Made by a program: the position numbers and the translations under genes. The notes beneath the pieces were generated by a model. That model did not search any database. It saw nothing but the letters and a program-made list of their open reading frames with translations, and was not told the origin of the DNA. Shown one piece after another: positions 21,910 through 34,000 of a DNA stretch of 64,000 nt (positions within the stretch are counted from its first letter, which is position 1; every line of letters starts with the position of its first letter). This DNA comes from Isoetes taiwanensis (Eukaryota > Streptophyta > Lycopodiopsida > Isoetales > Isoetaceae): assembly GCA_021234155.1 (NCBI GenBank), contig JAJEKV010000051.1, positions 7,724,761 through 7,788,760 of the forward strand. Reading direction: 5' to 3'.

Positions 21910-23690
21910 TCGTGTTAATAACTTCACAAGCAGAATAGCAAGATCTTCTTATCTGTACAAGACGTAATTTCCAAGTCCCTTTAGAATAGCAGGAAATTGT
22001 TGGGCATTCAAGTGATAGTAATCGGCTCTGCAATCTGCCAAGTCTTGCAGTAGAAAGTTCGATTTGAAACAATCATAGCTTCTCATCCAAAAATGGCCAT
22101 CCATGTATTACTGTAGCACCCCGTCCCCTTTTAATAGCAAATCGCCCTCTTCTCTTAATTATCCGCTCTCTTTTGCCTTAGATCAGTTCTATTCTAGCCT
22201 TTTAAGCATAAGAATATTATGAATTAAGAAATAATATTAAACCTTAACTATTATAAGGTTTTCTTTTGCCATTCAATTGCCTTGCCTTGCCAATTATTTG
22301 CGAAAACTAAACATCCATGCTAGTCCACCAAGACTAACATCCAAGATCGCACCCTCAAACTACTATATTCATATCAAACGATATGCAATATACTATAAAA
22401 GATAAGTGGCTCCACGATTAAATCATATCTATGGATTATACAGGAATGAATAGAAAAAGTATGGAAGAAAAAGCAATGTATTTGTATTTGACTTGGACAT
22501 TTGAATAAAAAGACGTGTTTGTGTGTGACTTGCCTACTGAAAAAAAAAAAAAAAAAATATTTCCTTGCTATCCTGATTGGTGCCTATATGTGTCAGGTGT
22601 TGCAAACTGCTTGCTTGCATGGGGCAATTCAACTATTTGAATAAATGCTTGAAATATATATTATTTTTTGGAATTGAGATTATTGTGAATATGCTCAAAG
22701 AGGATAGAGAAAATACATGTATGTAGTATAGTGACATGAAATACCATGTTCACACTTATGGGCAACAAATGTAGTTGAATGAAGTTTTAGACAAATGCTT
22801 CAAAGGAATATGGTTTTTTGAAATGCCATGCTTTAAACCCCAGCGATTCAACTTTATATAGTGGTGCTATATGTCATCTGTGTTCCTTGAAATTGGATAG
22901 AACACTCCTTATAAAGATGCCTACTAAGAAAAATCCTCCTTATACAGTTCCATATTTCCTCAAATTCTATACGCCTACCTTCGCTTTACCCCCAACTTTG
23001 TTAATTATGCTACCTTATAGCACTTATTGCCTCAAACTTCATGTCCTTATATATCTCTTCCCTTAAATTTACAAATTTAAAACAAATAACCTTACGTATA
23101 TGTACGACAATACATAGTACAAAAAAAAACCACCCAAGCACTCATGTTTTTTTTTAAGGTTCAATGGTATAAATCCCCCTTGGCTTTTAGTTTATATTTA
23201 ACATGGGAAGATGAAAGAAGCTCTGAAATTATTTGAGAAAAATGCAAAACAAGAATGTTATTGTATGGATTGTCATTTAAACTAAAGTCGATGATGGATT
23301 TTCGGGCTCATCCACAAGACAAACAACAATTAGGAGAACCAGTCCATTCATTGCATCTTATTGTAGCCAAGAAGTGGTAGGAGACTTTTTTACATCCTCT
23401 ATGGCAACCATTTGCAAGATTTTATGAGTCTATATATTGGGTTGGAGAGCTTCCATATTGATCGTTGTATTATTTGAAACATGATGTGTGTTTTATGTTT
23501 TTGAGCTATAAAATAGCTATATTTTTTCATGCCACCTTTAATAGGTAGACATATGTTTCTTATGATTCTCTCAAGGATTAACTATGCTATGCAAGCCTCA
23601 TCATATGTATTTGCTTGCCACCTCCTTAAGCTTGAGGAAGGCATTTTAAACAAGAGTTGGAAACTTTTGAAGCAATAGACTATTTATTTG
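21910..23690. other. AT-rich intergenic DNA
   Basis: No gene supported. A poly-A run of about 18 lies near 22541. The rest is AT-rich and without motifs I recognise. Confidence 0.5.
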
Positions 23691-24660
23691 AGAATAGAAT
23701 AGAATAGAATAGATTTTTAGCGTCCACGGAGACCGACTGACCTATAGGACCCAAACAAAAAAGAGAGCAGCAAACATATTACTGACAGGATTAAAAAACC
23801 CCCGCCCCGAAGGGTTTTCGAGGGAAAAACCTTAGCAGTAATAAGTCTGCTGGCATGCTGTACAATTGTGGACAGTTCAATGCCATCCTAGAAGACACAA
23901 CTGAGTCCGTGCATCCATAACCTCCTGGAGGTATGACCCCAACAAACCCACTGACGCCGTATTCAACAACTCATGCAATGGTTGGCCAGGCACTAGTAAT
24001 CGAACATACCGCTCTCTGATATGGGCAAACGCTGGGTAGATCTGGAGAGCATGACATTCATCCTCAATGGCGCCCTGGTGGCAACATTGGCAAAGCCTTT
24101 GCTCTCGTGCTTCCCGAGCCCAACGTCCTGTCTCAATACGGAGGCGATGTGCACCCGTGCGAATGGAAGCTATAAGTCTGCGCTTCTTCATGGGCAACTG
24201 GGTGTATAAGTACTAGTGTGGGCCTCTCGTGAGCCTGGGATTGACTTGCTGCTGATAGTGTGCCAGCTTAACGTGCGTCAGAGCATCTGCATCCCAGAGC
24301 TTGCGAAGGAAAGTAGCATCTAGGTACAACTTAAGTGCCTTGTGATCTTTCTTTGTCCTTACATGTACACATCTGTTTGCCTGTACACCCCAGCGTGAGA
24401 ACCACTAAGCTTGCTTGTCCTTCTAGCAGGCTTTCAGGTGTTGGGGACCCATCGCCATGGCCAAAGCAAGGTTGGGCAAACGTGTATCACCCATAGCGAC
24501 CACCTTCTGGAAGTAAATGATATGGCGTTCCAAGTAGCCCGTTGAAGGGGCAGAAAACCTGTCTCCTCGAGTAGGATCTGGTATGGAACTGTGGACTTTA
24601 CCCCAAGGGCTCGTGCCAAGAAGGCTTTCTGCACCTGCTCAAGGTCATTCCAGGTGTTGA
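23691..24660 (-). mobile_element. LINE copy 3: 3' end with C-terminal ORF2 fragment
   Basis: The minus strand from 24634 reads RALGVKSTVPYQI and FTSRRWSLWV, matching copy 2 at 8640-8740. At 24197-23877 it reads HRLRIETGRW, CQCCHQGAIEDECHAL and AFAHIRERY, the Cys-Cys-His-Cys-like end of LINE ORF2. Then come the conserved 3' hairpin (23788-23832), the GACCGACTGACC-type block (near 23735) and an (AGAAT)n tail at 23691-23712. It is 5'-truncated near 24660, as usual for LINE insertions, and is the best preserved C-terminus of the family in this window. Confidence 0.88.
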
Positions 24661-25779
24661 GAAGACTTGTGGAGATAATTTTCTAATTTCTCTACTCGTT
24701 GGATCAAGAAATAAGGATTAATCCAAGTGTGGATACTAATCCGCGTCAATTTTTAAGCGAGGTGATTAGGCTAAGAATTCAAGAATTCTTGTACCTCATA
24801 AAAGGCAAATCTACAAAAAAATTAATGTTTACGTTTTAGCAGTTGCATTGAGATCACAAGTTCTTGCATTCATACATTCATGCTATAAAAATTCAATTAG
24901 TTTCATGTTTATTTACTATTGAGCAATAAAGCAACGTATTTTTGACGTTCATGGGAAACTAATGATCTATGAGATGCACACGCCACACTAACTTTGCTTT
25001 ACAGGTCCTATGCGTGTGTATCATGTAGTCCAATTGGTCTGGACTAGTCCAGTTGGTTACTCCAATTAGTCAGTTGGTCTGCATGTTAAACACACTATTC
25101 TGTTTAATTTAGGATTAGAAAGCAAGGAATATTTCTCTTCCTAGAGAGGGCCTATCATCTAGGTCCTTCAATATGAACTCCAAGCTTAGCCACATATTCA
25201 ACTCATCCAACTTGGTACATACTAGAAATACGTTGAGATGCTCTCCTAGTTACCTTAGATCGTAGGAGTTTAGAGTTCATTTGCAAGTGCAAGATTACTT
25301 CCACATTTCAACCAAATATTAGAACTCCAAAATATATGACCCACATCTTAAATTTACTAGGGCTCCCGTCTGCGAAATGGAAATCGTTCAATTTTGCTCT
25401 AAGCTTCTTTCATTCTTGAGTAAAAATCCAATTTCTATGTTGTAGGGAAATGAAACTGGGTTGCCCATTCTTAGTACCCGCTCCAGGTTAACATCAGTCG
25501 CAAGATACCTAAACCGTGTTCCTCAATTTCTATTCCCCTTTACATCCCTCCCTACCTCTTAAAACCCAGGATGTTGTAGGTTAACCTAATTTAACTGATG
25601 TCCACCGTTGGATTACGACAAGATTATCTTGCATAACCTCCCAAATATTAGAATATTTGACTGATTATTGTGATAATCACTCATGGCTTTGTTTTTTATT
25701 TGTTTTAGCTATGTCAGGTCTCTCTCATTTCTGTTTTCATATATGCATTATGGATATGGCGAACAAGTCAGGTATTATG
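24661..25779. other. AT-rich intergenic DNA
   Basis: No gene supported. Short CCAATTGGTC-like repeats occur near 25025-25080. Confidence 0.5.
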
Positions 25780-25909
25780 ATCCGGTGTTAAGAAGGGGAT
25801 AGATACCCCTGAGAACCCATTACCTCATATAAACTGGCGTGCCTAGAGGGGCGAGCCCGTTTATCCGAGGTAATGGACGAGCATGGGTGGTTATCCCCTT
25901 TAACCGGAT
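25780..25909. repeat. 130-bp foldback element
   Basis: The ends ATCCGGTGTTAAGAAGGGGATA and TATCCCCTTTAACCGGAT pair with a few gaps. Inner arms CCATTACCTCATATAAAC and GTTTATCCGAGGTAATGG pair with two mismatches. The whole unit can fold into one long hairpin, as in small non-autonomous foldback or MITE elements. I see no target-site duplication. Confidence 0.8.
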
Positions 25910-25933
25910 AGGCAAGTTTCCTCATTCATAGCT

Positions 25934-26054
25934 GGATTATCAGAGGTTCGAGCAGGCTGTAGATGGATTATCAGAGGTTCGGCAAGCTGTAGATAGATTA
26001 TCAGAGGTTCAATAGGTTGTATATCGATTATCAGAGGTTTGGCAACCTGTATTA
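25934..26054. repeat. 30-bp tandem repeat, four units
   Basis: Units start at 25934, 25965, 25995 and 26025 and share GATTATCAGAGGTT. The first is 31 bp, the others 30 bp. Units 3 and 4 are more diverged. Length not divisible by three in the first unit argues against a coding repeat. Confidence 0.9.
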
Positions 26055-26910
26055 TTAGCACGCTTGACTTAGGAGGTTGAATCGACATGTCGCTGCCCCT
26101 CCCCAGAGTTTGCTTGCCTGTTGTGCCCTATAACAGGGCCACGACCATGAATGCTTCGATCCAAGAGCATGCCAGTTAAGAAATAGGTAAATCTGGGCTA
26201 TTTTTGTTTCTGACAAAAATAATAGATCTATCTGCATACCTTATCCCATTCAAATTTTAACTGACAGAACATATGAAGATTTCTACAAGCACACTATAAA
26301 CTTTTGACCCATGTTGATGAAATGAGGCTCTATTATGCAATAGCTATCTTCTTACCGCCTCTCATATCTATCATAGCTCATTCCTACTTGCTTACTCATC
26401 CTGACTTTTTCTTAACTTGCTTGCACTTGGGTTTACGGGAGGTCAATCTCCCCTTCTCATGGATTATGCAAACCACCCTCATAACCCTCTTAAGAGGGAG
26501 TTTAACCTCCTCTTCTCCACTAGTATTTACGAACACCAACCAGCCACGAGTCATCTCATACATGAATTGCAAGTTAAATGCCCAATAGATCTCAACAACC
26601 AATAAAGCTAGATGAGTGGTTTATAGGGGTGGTGTATTTGGCAGAGACTTTTCGATTCTGGTTCTGATTCTTATTCTGATTGTGATTGTGATTCTGATTC
26701 TGATTAAACATTAGAGTGTGGGCGCTATAGTTCAGCATCTGGGCTACAACCAAAATTCCAGATTTCGATCAAATCTGCCCTATCAAGTTTTTGACTAATT
26801 TTTCTACCCTTTATTGTTGCAATCATGGCGGGTGTGGAGTGATTTCTGGAGTAGACACAAGGCTTTACAAATGCGGATGCCCTTGTTCATGTATCTTTGG
26901 AGAATGTTAG

Positions 26911-27090
26911 TTGCAAGGGCAATGGTGAAGCAGGGGCTATGACTATGGCTATGGTAGGAATTGGACTCAGGAAGTTACAAGGGTGATGGCAGAGCAGGGG
27001 CCATAGCTATGTTATTAGTTGGACTCATGGAGTTACACTGGCAATAGGGGAACAAGGGTTATGGCTATGGTATGAGTTGGACTTGTGGAG
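26911..27090. repeat. Tandem repeat of about 58-64 bp, three units
   Basis: Units at 26911-26974, 26975-27032 and 27033-27090 share TTACAAGGG, GGGGCTATG, TTGGACTCATGGAG and similar blocks. Confidence 0.8.
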
Positions 27091-27519
27091 CGTATTGGGG
27101 GGCCCGACAAGTGCAGGAAAAGATGTTAGTGTGCATGGGAAGCCCTATTCTGCAAACCCAGTAGTAAGAGATTTGTTTTTTAGTTATAATCTTTTGCAAG
27201 TTCGAGAGCGGAATCATCTCACACAAGATATCCTCTTTGTAGCACTACTTTGTAACACAGCTGGGTTGAAAACTACAACATGCATGTGATGATTAAATAT
27301 CTGCTTGATTTACATATGGATGCTCTATTTTCTCAAAGTTGGCTTAGCAACATCATCTTCAAGAACTTTGCCACAGTTAATGATCTATTCCGTTATATAC
27401 TCAAAGTGATATTGCTTATCCTTGTCGTATGGAATGTGGAGGCTAGTGATAGCCTGGTTGCCTGTGAATGTGAGGCAACTTCAATTCTTTATATGCTGCT
27501 AACCTTTTCCAACAATATC

Positions 27520-28300
27520 GCGCAGAGTTGGAGACCAGCACAAGACAGGTGGAAGATGAGCTCGCTTGATATACTTTGAAAGGCAGCAGAACAAGCAAGA
27601 TGTCACTGACCTACGTGCTCACCTGGACTCCCTATCCACCACCATAGAAGCCATAACATAGGGCAGGCAACATGCCGTGCAAGAGATGATGGCAACCATC
27701 TCTCAACTTCAATAAGAGGTTGAGGAGGTTACCAACACGACAGTAGGAATCCAGGACGGTTTTGAGGAGGGCCAGTCACAGCTGAAAGCCCTTCAGATTA
27801 GGGTCAAGTCATGGGAAGTGCCCTCTTTCGCAACAAGCCCGGCTTTGGAAACCCGCTTGCTGGAACCCTAACGTAACCTTACTACTCGAGACCGGGAGTT
27901 GTGGGAGCTTCGGGAGGACATCACCAAACAAGCAAGGGCCTCCGTGCCGAGGCTCATGAACAGTTGCCGCAGTGCATGCACGAGATCGCAAAGCAGCAAC
28001 AATTTCAGCAGGAGCTGAGCTTCAGCTTCGCAGAGAAGAGGCCGCAGCACAGGTCGTGCCAGTCCCACATGCCCAACAGCCTACACAGCCTGCACGATGT
28101 CAACCAAGACCATGCATTGCCGCACCACCAAGCTTCCCCATGCCACCACCACCCCGACGCAGGCCGCAGCCCACCGCAGCCCCACGCCTCGCCAACCGCA
28201 AACATCACTTGCACAATAGACATCAGAAACTGTCACAGATTTTATGGAATTCTAACCATGGATCTCCAGCATATGCCGGGTATCATACCAGATTGGTGGC
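27520..28300 (+). pseudogene. Unrecognised decayed coding remnant (coiled-coil then Pro-rich)
   Basis: Joining frames by eye gives a Glu/Gln-rich segment with coiled-coil character (ELETSTRQVEDELA near 27520, DVTDLRAHLDSLSTTIEAI near 27610-27660, TISQLQ and EEVTNTTVGIQDGF near 27700-27770). A segment rich in Pro and Arg follows (PPPPRRRPQPTAAP near 28145). Stops and shifts interrupt it. It could be a retrotransposon gag remnant, but no zinc knuckle or pol lies nearby and I do not identify it. Confidence 0.35.
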
Positions 28301-29722
28301 CAGCATCTTTTTGGAAAAAAATAATAATCACAAGACACTTCCTAAGGTCTCGATTGAACACATGGTTGGCAAACACAAAAGAACCAAACAAAAAATTTAA
28401 TCAATAACCGAACCAGGCTGCCGTCTGCCTCCAGAAATCAATACTGGTAAAAGTAACACAACCAAGGTTGGAGGATTCAAACCTCCAAGCCAACGCGGCG
28501 GCCTCACCAAAACCCTTCCAATTACATCCACGAAACAAAGCAAGAAAAGAAAACCGTAGCTCCTCTTCTTTTAAATTTTTTGGCTTCTCTTTTAAACTGG
28601 TCTGTTCCATCTTATGCAATATCTGCATCACTTGAATGCAATACCCTGCAAAAAACATAAGGATCAATGCTGCTCGAGCCATGGTAGGAACCTCTGTTTC
28701 AATCGGTTTCAGGCATTTGCTGCCCTATCGCATAATCTAGGCTTCTTCCTCCTCAACAAACTTGATGTGTCGCATCAAGTCGCACTCCCCTCCATTCTCT
28801 GCCTAAGCCACCTTCTGCCCCTCCGCTCATCTGCCCATCATACTGCTGCCCTTGCCAAAACAGAAGGGAGCATCCGTTCTTATCCACGCCCTAACAAAAG
28901 GGGCTCCAAAAAAATTTATTCTTACCATTCAAAAGAAAAGCCGTCTAAAAACCCAAAAAAGAAACATGACCTCTAAATGATATTAAGCTCCTCAAACATG
29001 GCAACATATACGATTTTCTTTACAATACATCACCGAAATCATAGTCCCAACCATTGCTAGAAGCTCCTCCCACAATACCGAACTCAAACATTGGAGGTTT
29101 ATAGGATAAAGGTATCTGCTATGTGGTTACTCCTACATACGAGTGCTTGAGAAATGTACTATCAAGATAATACAAACAGTGTTGGGCAAAGTTTTTAAAC
29201 CCAATCGGAAATTTTCCTACTCTTTTACCAAATAGCCGGATATTTTCAGTTCCCAATCGGAAATTTGCATTACTCTTATACAAATATGCATAAAAATCTA
29301 CTGAATTTTTTCCTGCAATGCGCTAACTCAACCGAAAATTCTTAGTTTCATCCGGAACAAACCTTCTCTACCCCAGAATTTGCCCAACAACGAATACAAA
29401 TATCTAAATATGGGCAATCACAAATGCAGAAATTCTGGTGCAGCATACGTATTTGAATGTGATGACACGACATGTTGAACTATTGGTATTTGTCTATTGA
29501 AATTTTGAGATCCTTGTAATGGTTTTATACGTGTCGAAAAAATATGAGTTTTAGGTCATGCTATATTGGGAAAGTATGTGGCCTTTCATGTTCCACGGTG
29601 AATGTAGACGTTAACACAGTGGACTCATTCCACCTTGCAATTTTACTGCGGAAAACATTTTTATCCAACACGTGTTGAAACGTGTCAATAAGCATACTGT
29701 CGTTACAAATGAAGTAGGCTAC
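28301..29722. other. Intergenic, upstream of the STAYGREEN gene
   Basis: No gene supported. On the minus strand MARAALILMFFAG (from 28682) has a good start context and could be a small first exon, but nothing continues it. CGGAAATTTT-type repeats occur at 29190-29350. Confidence 0.4.
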
Positions 29723-29730
29723 TATAAAAA
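29723..29730 (+). promoter_or_regulatory. TATA box of the STAYGREEN gene
   Basis: TATAAAAA, 41 bases before the start codon at 29771. The transcript leader would therefore be very short, about 10-20 nt. Confidence 0.55.
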
Positions 29731-29770
29731 GAAACACTGAGGGTTGGTTTTGCAACAGAAGAAGAAAAAC

Positions 29771-31009
29771 ATGCTCAAGCAGATCTGGTCGTCTAATTTG
29801 TTGTTGGGAGTTCAAAAGATTGAGCAAAAGAAGGCGTTGTGCAGGCATCCTTTCTACCCTACTGTGGTAAGCACAGCCTGTGAGCATTACTTATCATGGT
29901 TTTCACTTGCTTCATTTCCTACATAGCAGGTTCTGAGCATTACCACTCTTTCAGAGATGATTGTTCTGGTGTATGGTTTAGTTGCTACTTATGGTGGTTT
30001 TCCTGCATTAACTTACCATGGTTTCAGCTCTTATGCTTGTTCAGAATATGGACATTACTATTGCTTGTGTTGTATTGGCAGAATGCAAGGCTTTTGGGTC
30101 CATCCACATTTGATGCTTCCAAGCTCTGTGTCAAATTTGTTGGAACTGATAAAGAGCAGCATCCTGCCAGGCTTCCTAGAGCATACACTTTAACTCACAG
30201 CGATCTAACCGCGCAACTCAATCTTGCAATTTCTTGCGAGATCAACAAAGACCAAGTAAATGCCTTGCACATTCAATTCCATTTCCATTTCCATTGGATT
30301 TGTTGGCCAACGTTTTGTGGGCTGTTGGTGTAGATAAGAGGTTGGTATAACCGCTTCCAACGAGACGAAGTCTTGGCTGAATGGAAGAAAACAAGAGGCA
30401 CCATGTCTCTCCATGTGCATTGTCATATCAGCGGTGGCCATTTTCTTTTAGGCGCCATTGCTCAGCTGAGGCGCCATATTTTCATCAAAGAGTTGCCCTT
30501 GGTATTTACTATATTATGTCGTCTTTCTTTATTTCCCATCAAATGTATATTCATTACCATTATTTCTGCTTCTTGTAGGTGCTCCAAGCTTTTCGACATG
30601 CTGATCGGGCATTGCTAGAACATCATCCAGGCACCCTACTTCATAACTTTTTTAGCTTAGAGTTTCTAGAACCTTGACGTGTTAAAACTTGATAAATGTG
30701 TTATAAATATTGAGATTTGATGAATATGTTGCAATGCAGAGCTGGACTATGCAAACGTTTGGGTACACTTCCATTCCAATTTTCATGCCTACAATCGTGT
30801 AGAGTGTTGGGGACCGCTTGTCAAAGCATCAAAGGTGAAAGTTTTTTTCTAAGTTTTTTTTTATTTTATTTTATTTTTCAGTCGTCTTTTGTTGCAGTGT
30901 TAATAACACAACACAATTCTTTCAGGGGCAACATGCTAGCATGGTCCCAAGTGCAATGAGTTGGCAAGCTTGCCCTCACTCATCCATGCAATTGTTGCAC
31001 ACGATTTAA
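29771..31009 (+). CDS. SGR: STAYGREEN-type magnesium dechelatase (SGR/SGRL)
   Basis: Removes Mg from chlorophyll a to give pheophytin a in chloroplasts, the first committed step of chlorophyll breakdown. This is known for the family. Predicted exons: 29771-29866, 30082-30255, 30334-30501, 30579-30630, 30740-30834 and 30926-31009, all phases consistent, 222 residues. Diagnostic stretches: NARLLGPSTFDASKL (33 on), YTLTHSDLTAQLNLAIS, RDEVLAEWKK, MSLHVHCHISGGHFLL, VWVHFHSN and NRVECWGPL. The N-terminus (32 residues) is short but basic, compatible with a transit peptide. Intron 4 has a GC donor (30631), chosen because it joins HHPE to LDYANVW as in the family. The C-terminus lacks the CxxCC-type Cys-rich motif of angiosperm SGR, so it is more like SGR-LIKE. 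A start further upstream is not excluded. Confidence 0.88.
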
Positions 31010-34000
31010 TGTCATATCAACATGCTAATTTCCATGCAAAAGTATGGAAGAAGCATCATATAAAATCTTAAGCAATGGCACAACTGTACATAGTTATCAC
31101 TAAGCTGTCGTGTGCTTCGAAGCACTCATGACACCTTCTATTGTATATAATGTATGTAAAGGAGCCAATTTATATGCAATGTTCCATGAACCTGTGCATA
31201 CATAATAGCAATCCATGTGACCTAGACTTTGTCTATGGTTAAGTTCCCGAAATGTTGCAAGGGTAGTTTATTACATAAGATTTAATAAGGTTGGAGGGCG
31301 TATTGGTATGTGAAATCCATAGAATGCTGATGTCAACATATGGGGTTTGAGAATTCCATGTCTTGGTTTCTTTCCGCGGACAGGGTTTCTTATTGTGGAG
31401 CACGATCTGGGTTTCTTTCTTTGCAAGGTAGGGTTCGTGGCAATTTTGTGCGACAGGGCAGGGCAGCGTGGCCATGGCGGCGTTCTTCTGGCAATTCATG
31501 GTCGACTGCCTGGCCATGACAGAGTTGTTCCGACAGTCCTTTTCTATCCTTTTTCCTTACTGTGGCTTTTTTTTACTGTGTCAGAGCTGGCACGATCTTG
31601 TGCTGAGCTTTTTTCTTATTGTAACAGAGCTTTCTATTTATTTTCTTACTGTGGCAGAGGTGGCCTTATGCCGATTTTAGGCATACAAGTCGAATAGCGA
31701 GAGCCCAGATTTAGCTCTATTCTCATATGTCAAAAGCTATGTTGAGAATGTGGATGACCTGGTAATGAAGCGCCCTGAGTTATGGCAAGGCGTTTGAGCA
31801 TTTGTTGATGTACAAAGGTTCTTGTTGGTTTATTGTTTGTAGGCAGCACATCACATATAATATGATGCTCTTGTAATGCAGCACATTTGTTTTGTAGTTG
31901 TTGATGTGTAGACGTTTGTGGGCAGCACATCATGTGATGTGCGCTTTGAGTTATGGTAGGGTTGTTTGAGCATTTGTTGATGTACAAAGGTTCTTCTTGG
32001 TCTATTGTTTGTGGGCAGCACATCATATATAAATAATAATAATAATAATAATTTATTCAAGCCATTTCGGACCCTCACTGCTATTGTAATGCAGCACAAT
32101 TGTTGTGTAGTTCTAGATGTGAGATGTGAATGGAGCCCCTTGAGTTATGGTAGTGCTGTTTTTGAGCATTTGTTGATATACACAGTTTATGAAGTATAGC
32201 ATATGTGATGTGCTTGTGTTGTACTTAGATTCAGGTCGATTGCGAGCAGACCTCATATTAATGAATAGCCACTTTCAAATGTTGATCTGAATGATGTAAT
32301 TGGAAAGTCAATCTCTTAGAAACCATTGACTTGGGGACCATTGTCCAGAATCATAGTGTGATGTGGAAAAGGGGGTTTGACCCCATCTTATTTTCCAGCG
32401 GATGGCCCAAGATGATGGGAAGGGAATATTCTGACAATATTCCCTGCATCTATGGCCAGGAATGAGCGATTATAAGGAATGAGCAAAAGTTCTTCTTTAC
32501 GTTATATTGAGCAAAAGTTCTTGTTACCGTCTTGGTCTTTGTGTTATATATTAAAATGATATATAACTCATGTTGCCTTAGGGGGTTGCTAAAATTGGAT
32601 TTACAAACCATCCAATCTTACTATGGACATCCTCACACTCCCTCTAAAAAAGAAAAAAGAGAGCCAAGCTCACATACCCACATTCAATTTTAGATATTCA
32701 TCTTCGTGAGCTTCTTTTTCTCTAGGAATGCCAAGGATGTTTGTTATCGAAAATTTTATAAGGTATCGTTAATTTCTAGCCTATCCACGTGTTATGCAAT
32801 GCCAGCTAAAGTTTCACCGAAGCACGGGAATCTATGGTTCATTGGATCTAATTTGCACATCCCAACTGAGGAAATTAGAAAGCCCATGGAGAATTAACTC
32901 AGCTTTCTTCAAAAATCTTCTTTTGACGATGGGCAGATTACAAGGAATCCTCTACATTTCCTTTGCAAGAAAAAGAAGCTTCAACCTATCAATTCCACCT
33001 GTCATAAATGACATAGCTCATCATAGGGTTCTCTTTTGAGTTTACCTATGGATCAGTGGGTGAGGTTACTATTCATGCAGTCTATGTAAGTGCTTTAACA
33101 TAGCTTCATAGTTCCAACCATATATAAGTGACCAAACCTCTAGGGGGTAGATTCTTAAAAAATGAATAAGGTTGCCTCTGATGAAAAACTCGCAAGCTTC
33201 TCTGATCCAAGAGACCGCATAAAGGCACAGTTCCTATTTGCTAGCATAAGATGCAAATGCAAAGTCAATTGTAGCGGCAGAGTGAAAAGATGATAGAAGC
33301 AGAAGCAGCATGCGGCACATGGGCAATCGGGGTTGAGGCAGCCCGAGTAGGACGTGGAGCTGGAGTGGGAGGAGCATGCTACAAAACTAGAATCAAACAC
33401 ATACTCCCTCTTGAATATGCACACGAACCTCTTCACATCCGACACAGACAGAATGCAGCAGTCAGACATGGGCATTTCCATCTCAGGATTCCTGCCACCA
33501 ATTACCTACCGGCCCCTTCCACAGATGAACTACACCTTCCAAGATAACCTGTAACCCAGCTCTTCCCAAGAGCTGCAAGGACAGAACCACATCCGGCTTC
33601 GCTGCTCGCCAAGGTCGGGCTGCTTTTAGCAACCCCCGTGAAGAGGGAACTTGCCCTCTATGGCCATGCATAGATGTGAGAAAAAATGGCTACGAACACC
33701 AACCATAGGGAAAAAAAAAACACCAAACAAATGCACACACACCCCCTCCCTCCCCCCTTCCCTTTTTTTTTTTTGCCCAACCTTTGGCCAAATCTAGGAA
33801 ACTGGTCATTTCGGGATGTATTGACCTCAATATGACTAAGCCACACAAAATCATCAACCAATATCTCTTATTTTATACCTCTATTTCCCAACAACTACTT
33901 AGCTTTTTTTATTATTTTAGCTTTGTAGATGTTCTCTAATATTGTGTTTGTGTTCTTAGAAGCATGATCAGGAGTGGCAGGACCTTCGACAAAAGGATCC

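Noticed and set aside
28452..28500. tRNA-like T-arm (GGAGGTTTGAATCCTCC on the minus strand)
   Set aside because: No acceptor, D or anticodon stem can be built around it.
28401..28682. Small secreted-like gene on the minus strand (MARAALILMFFAG)
   Set aside because: Only a start context and a hydrophobic run. No homologous motif or confirmed second exon.
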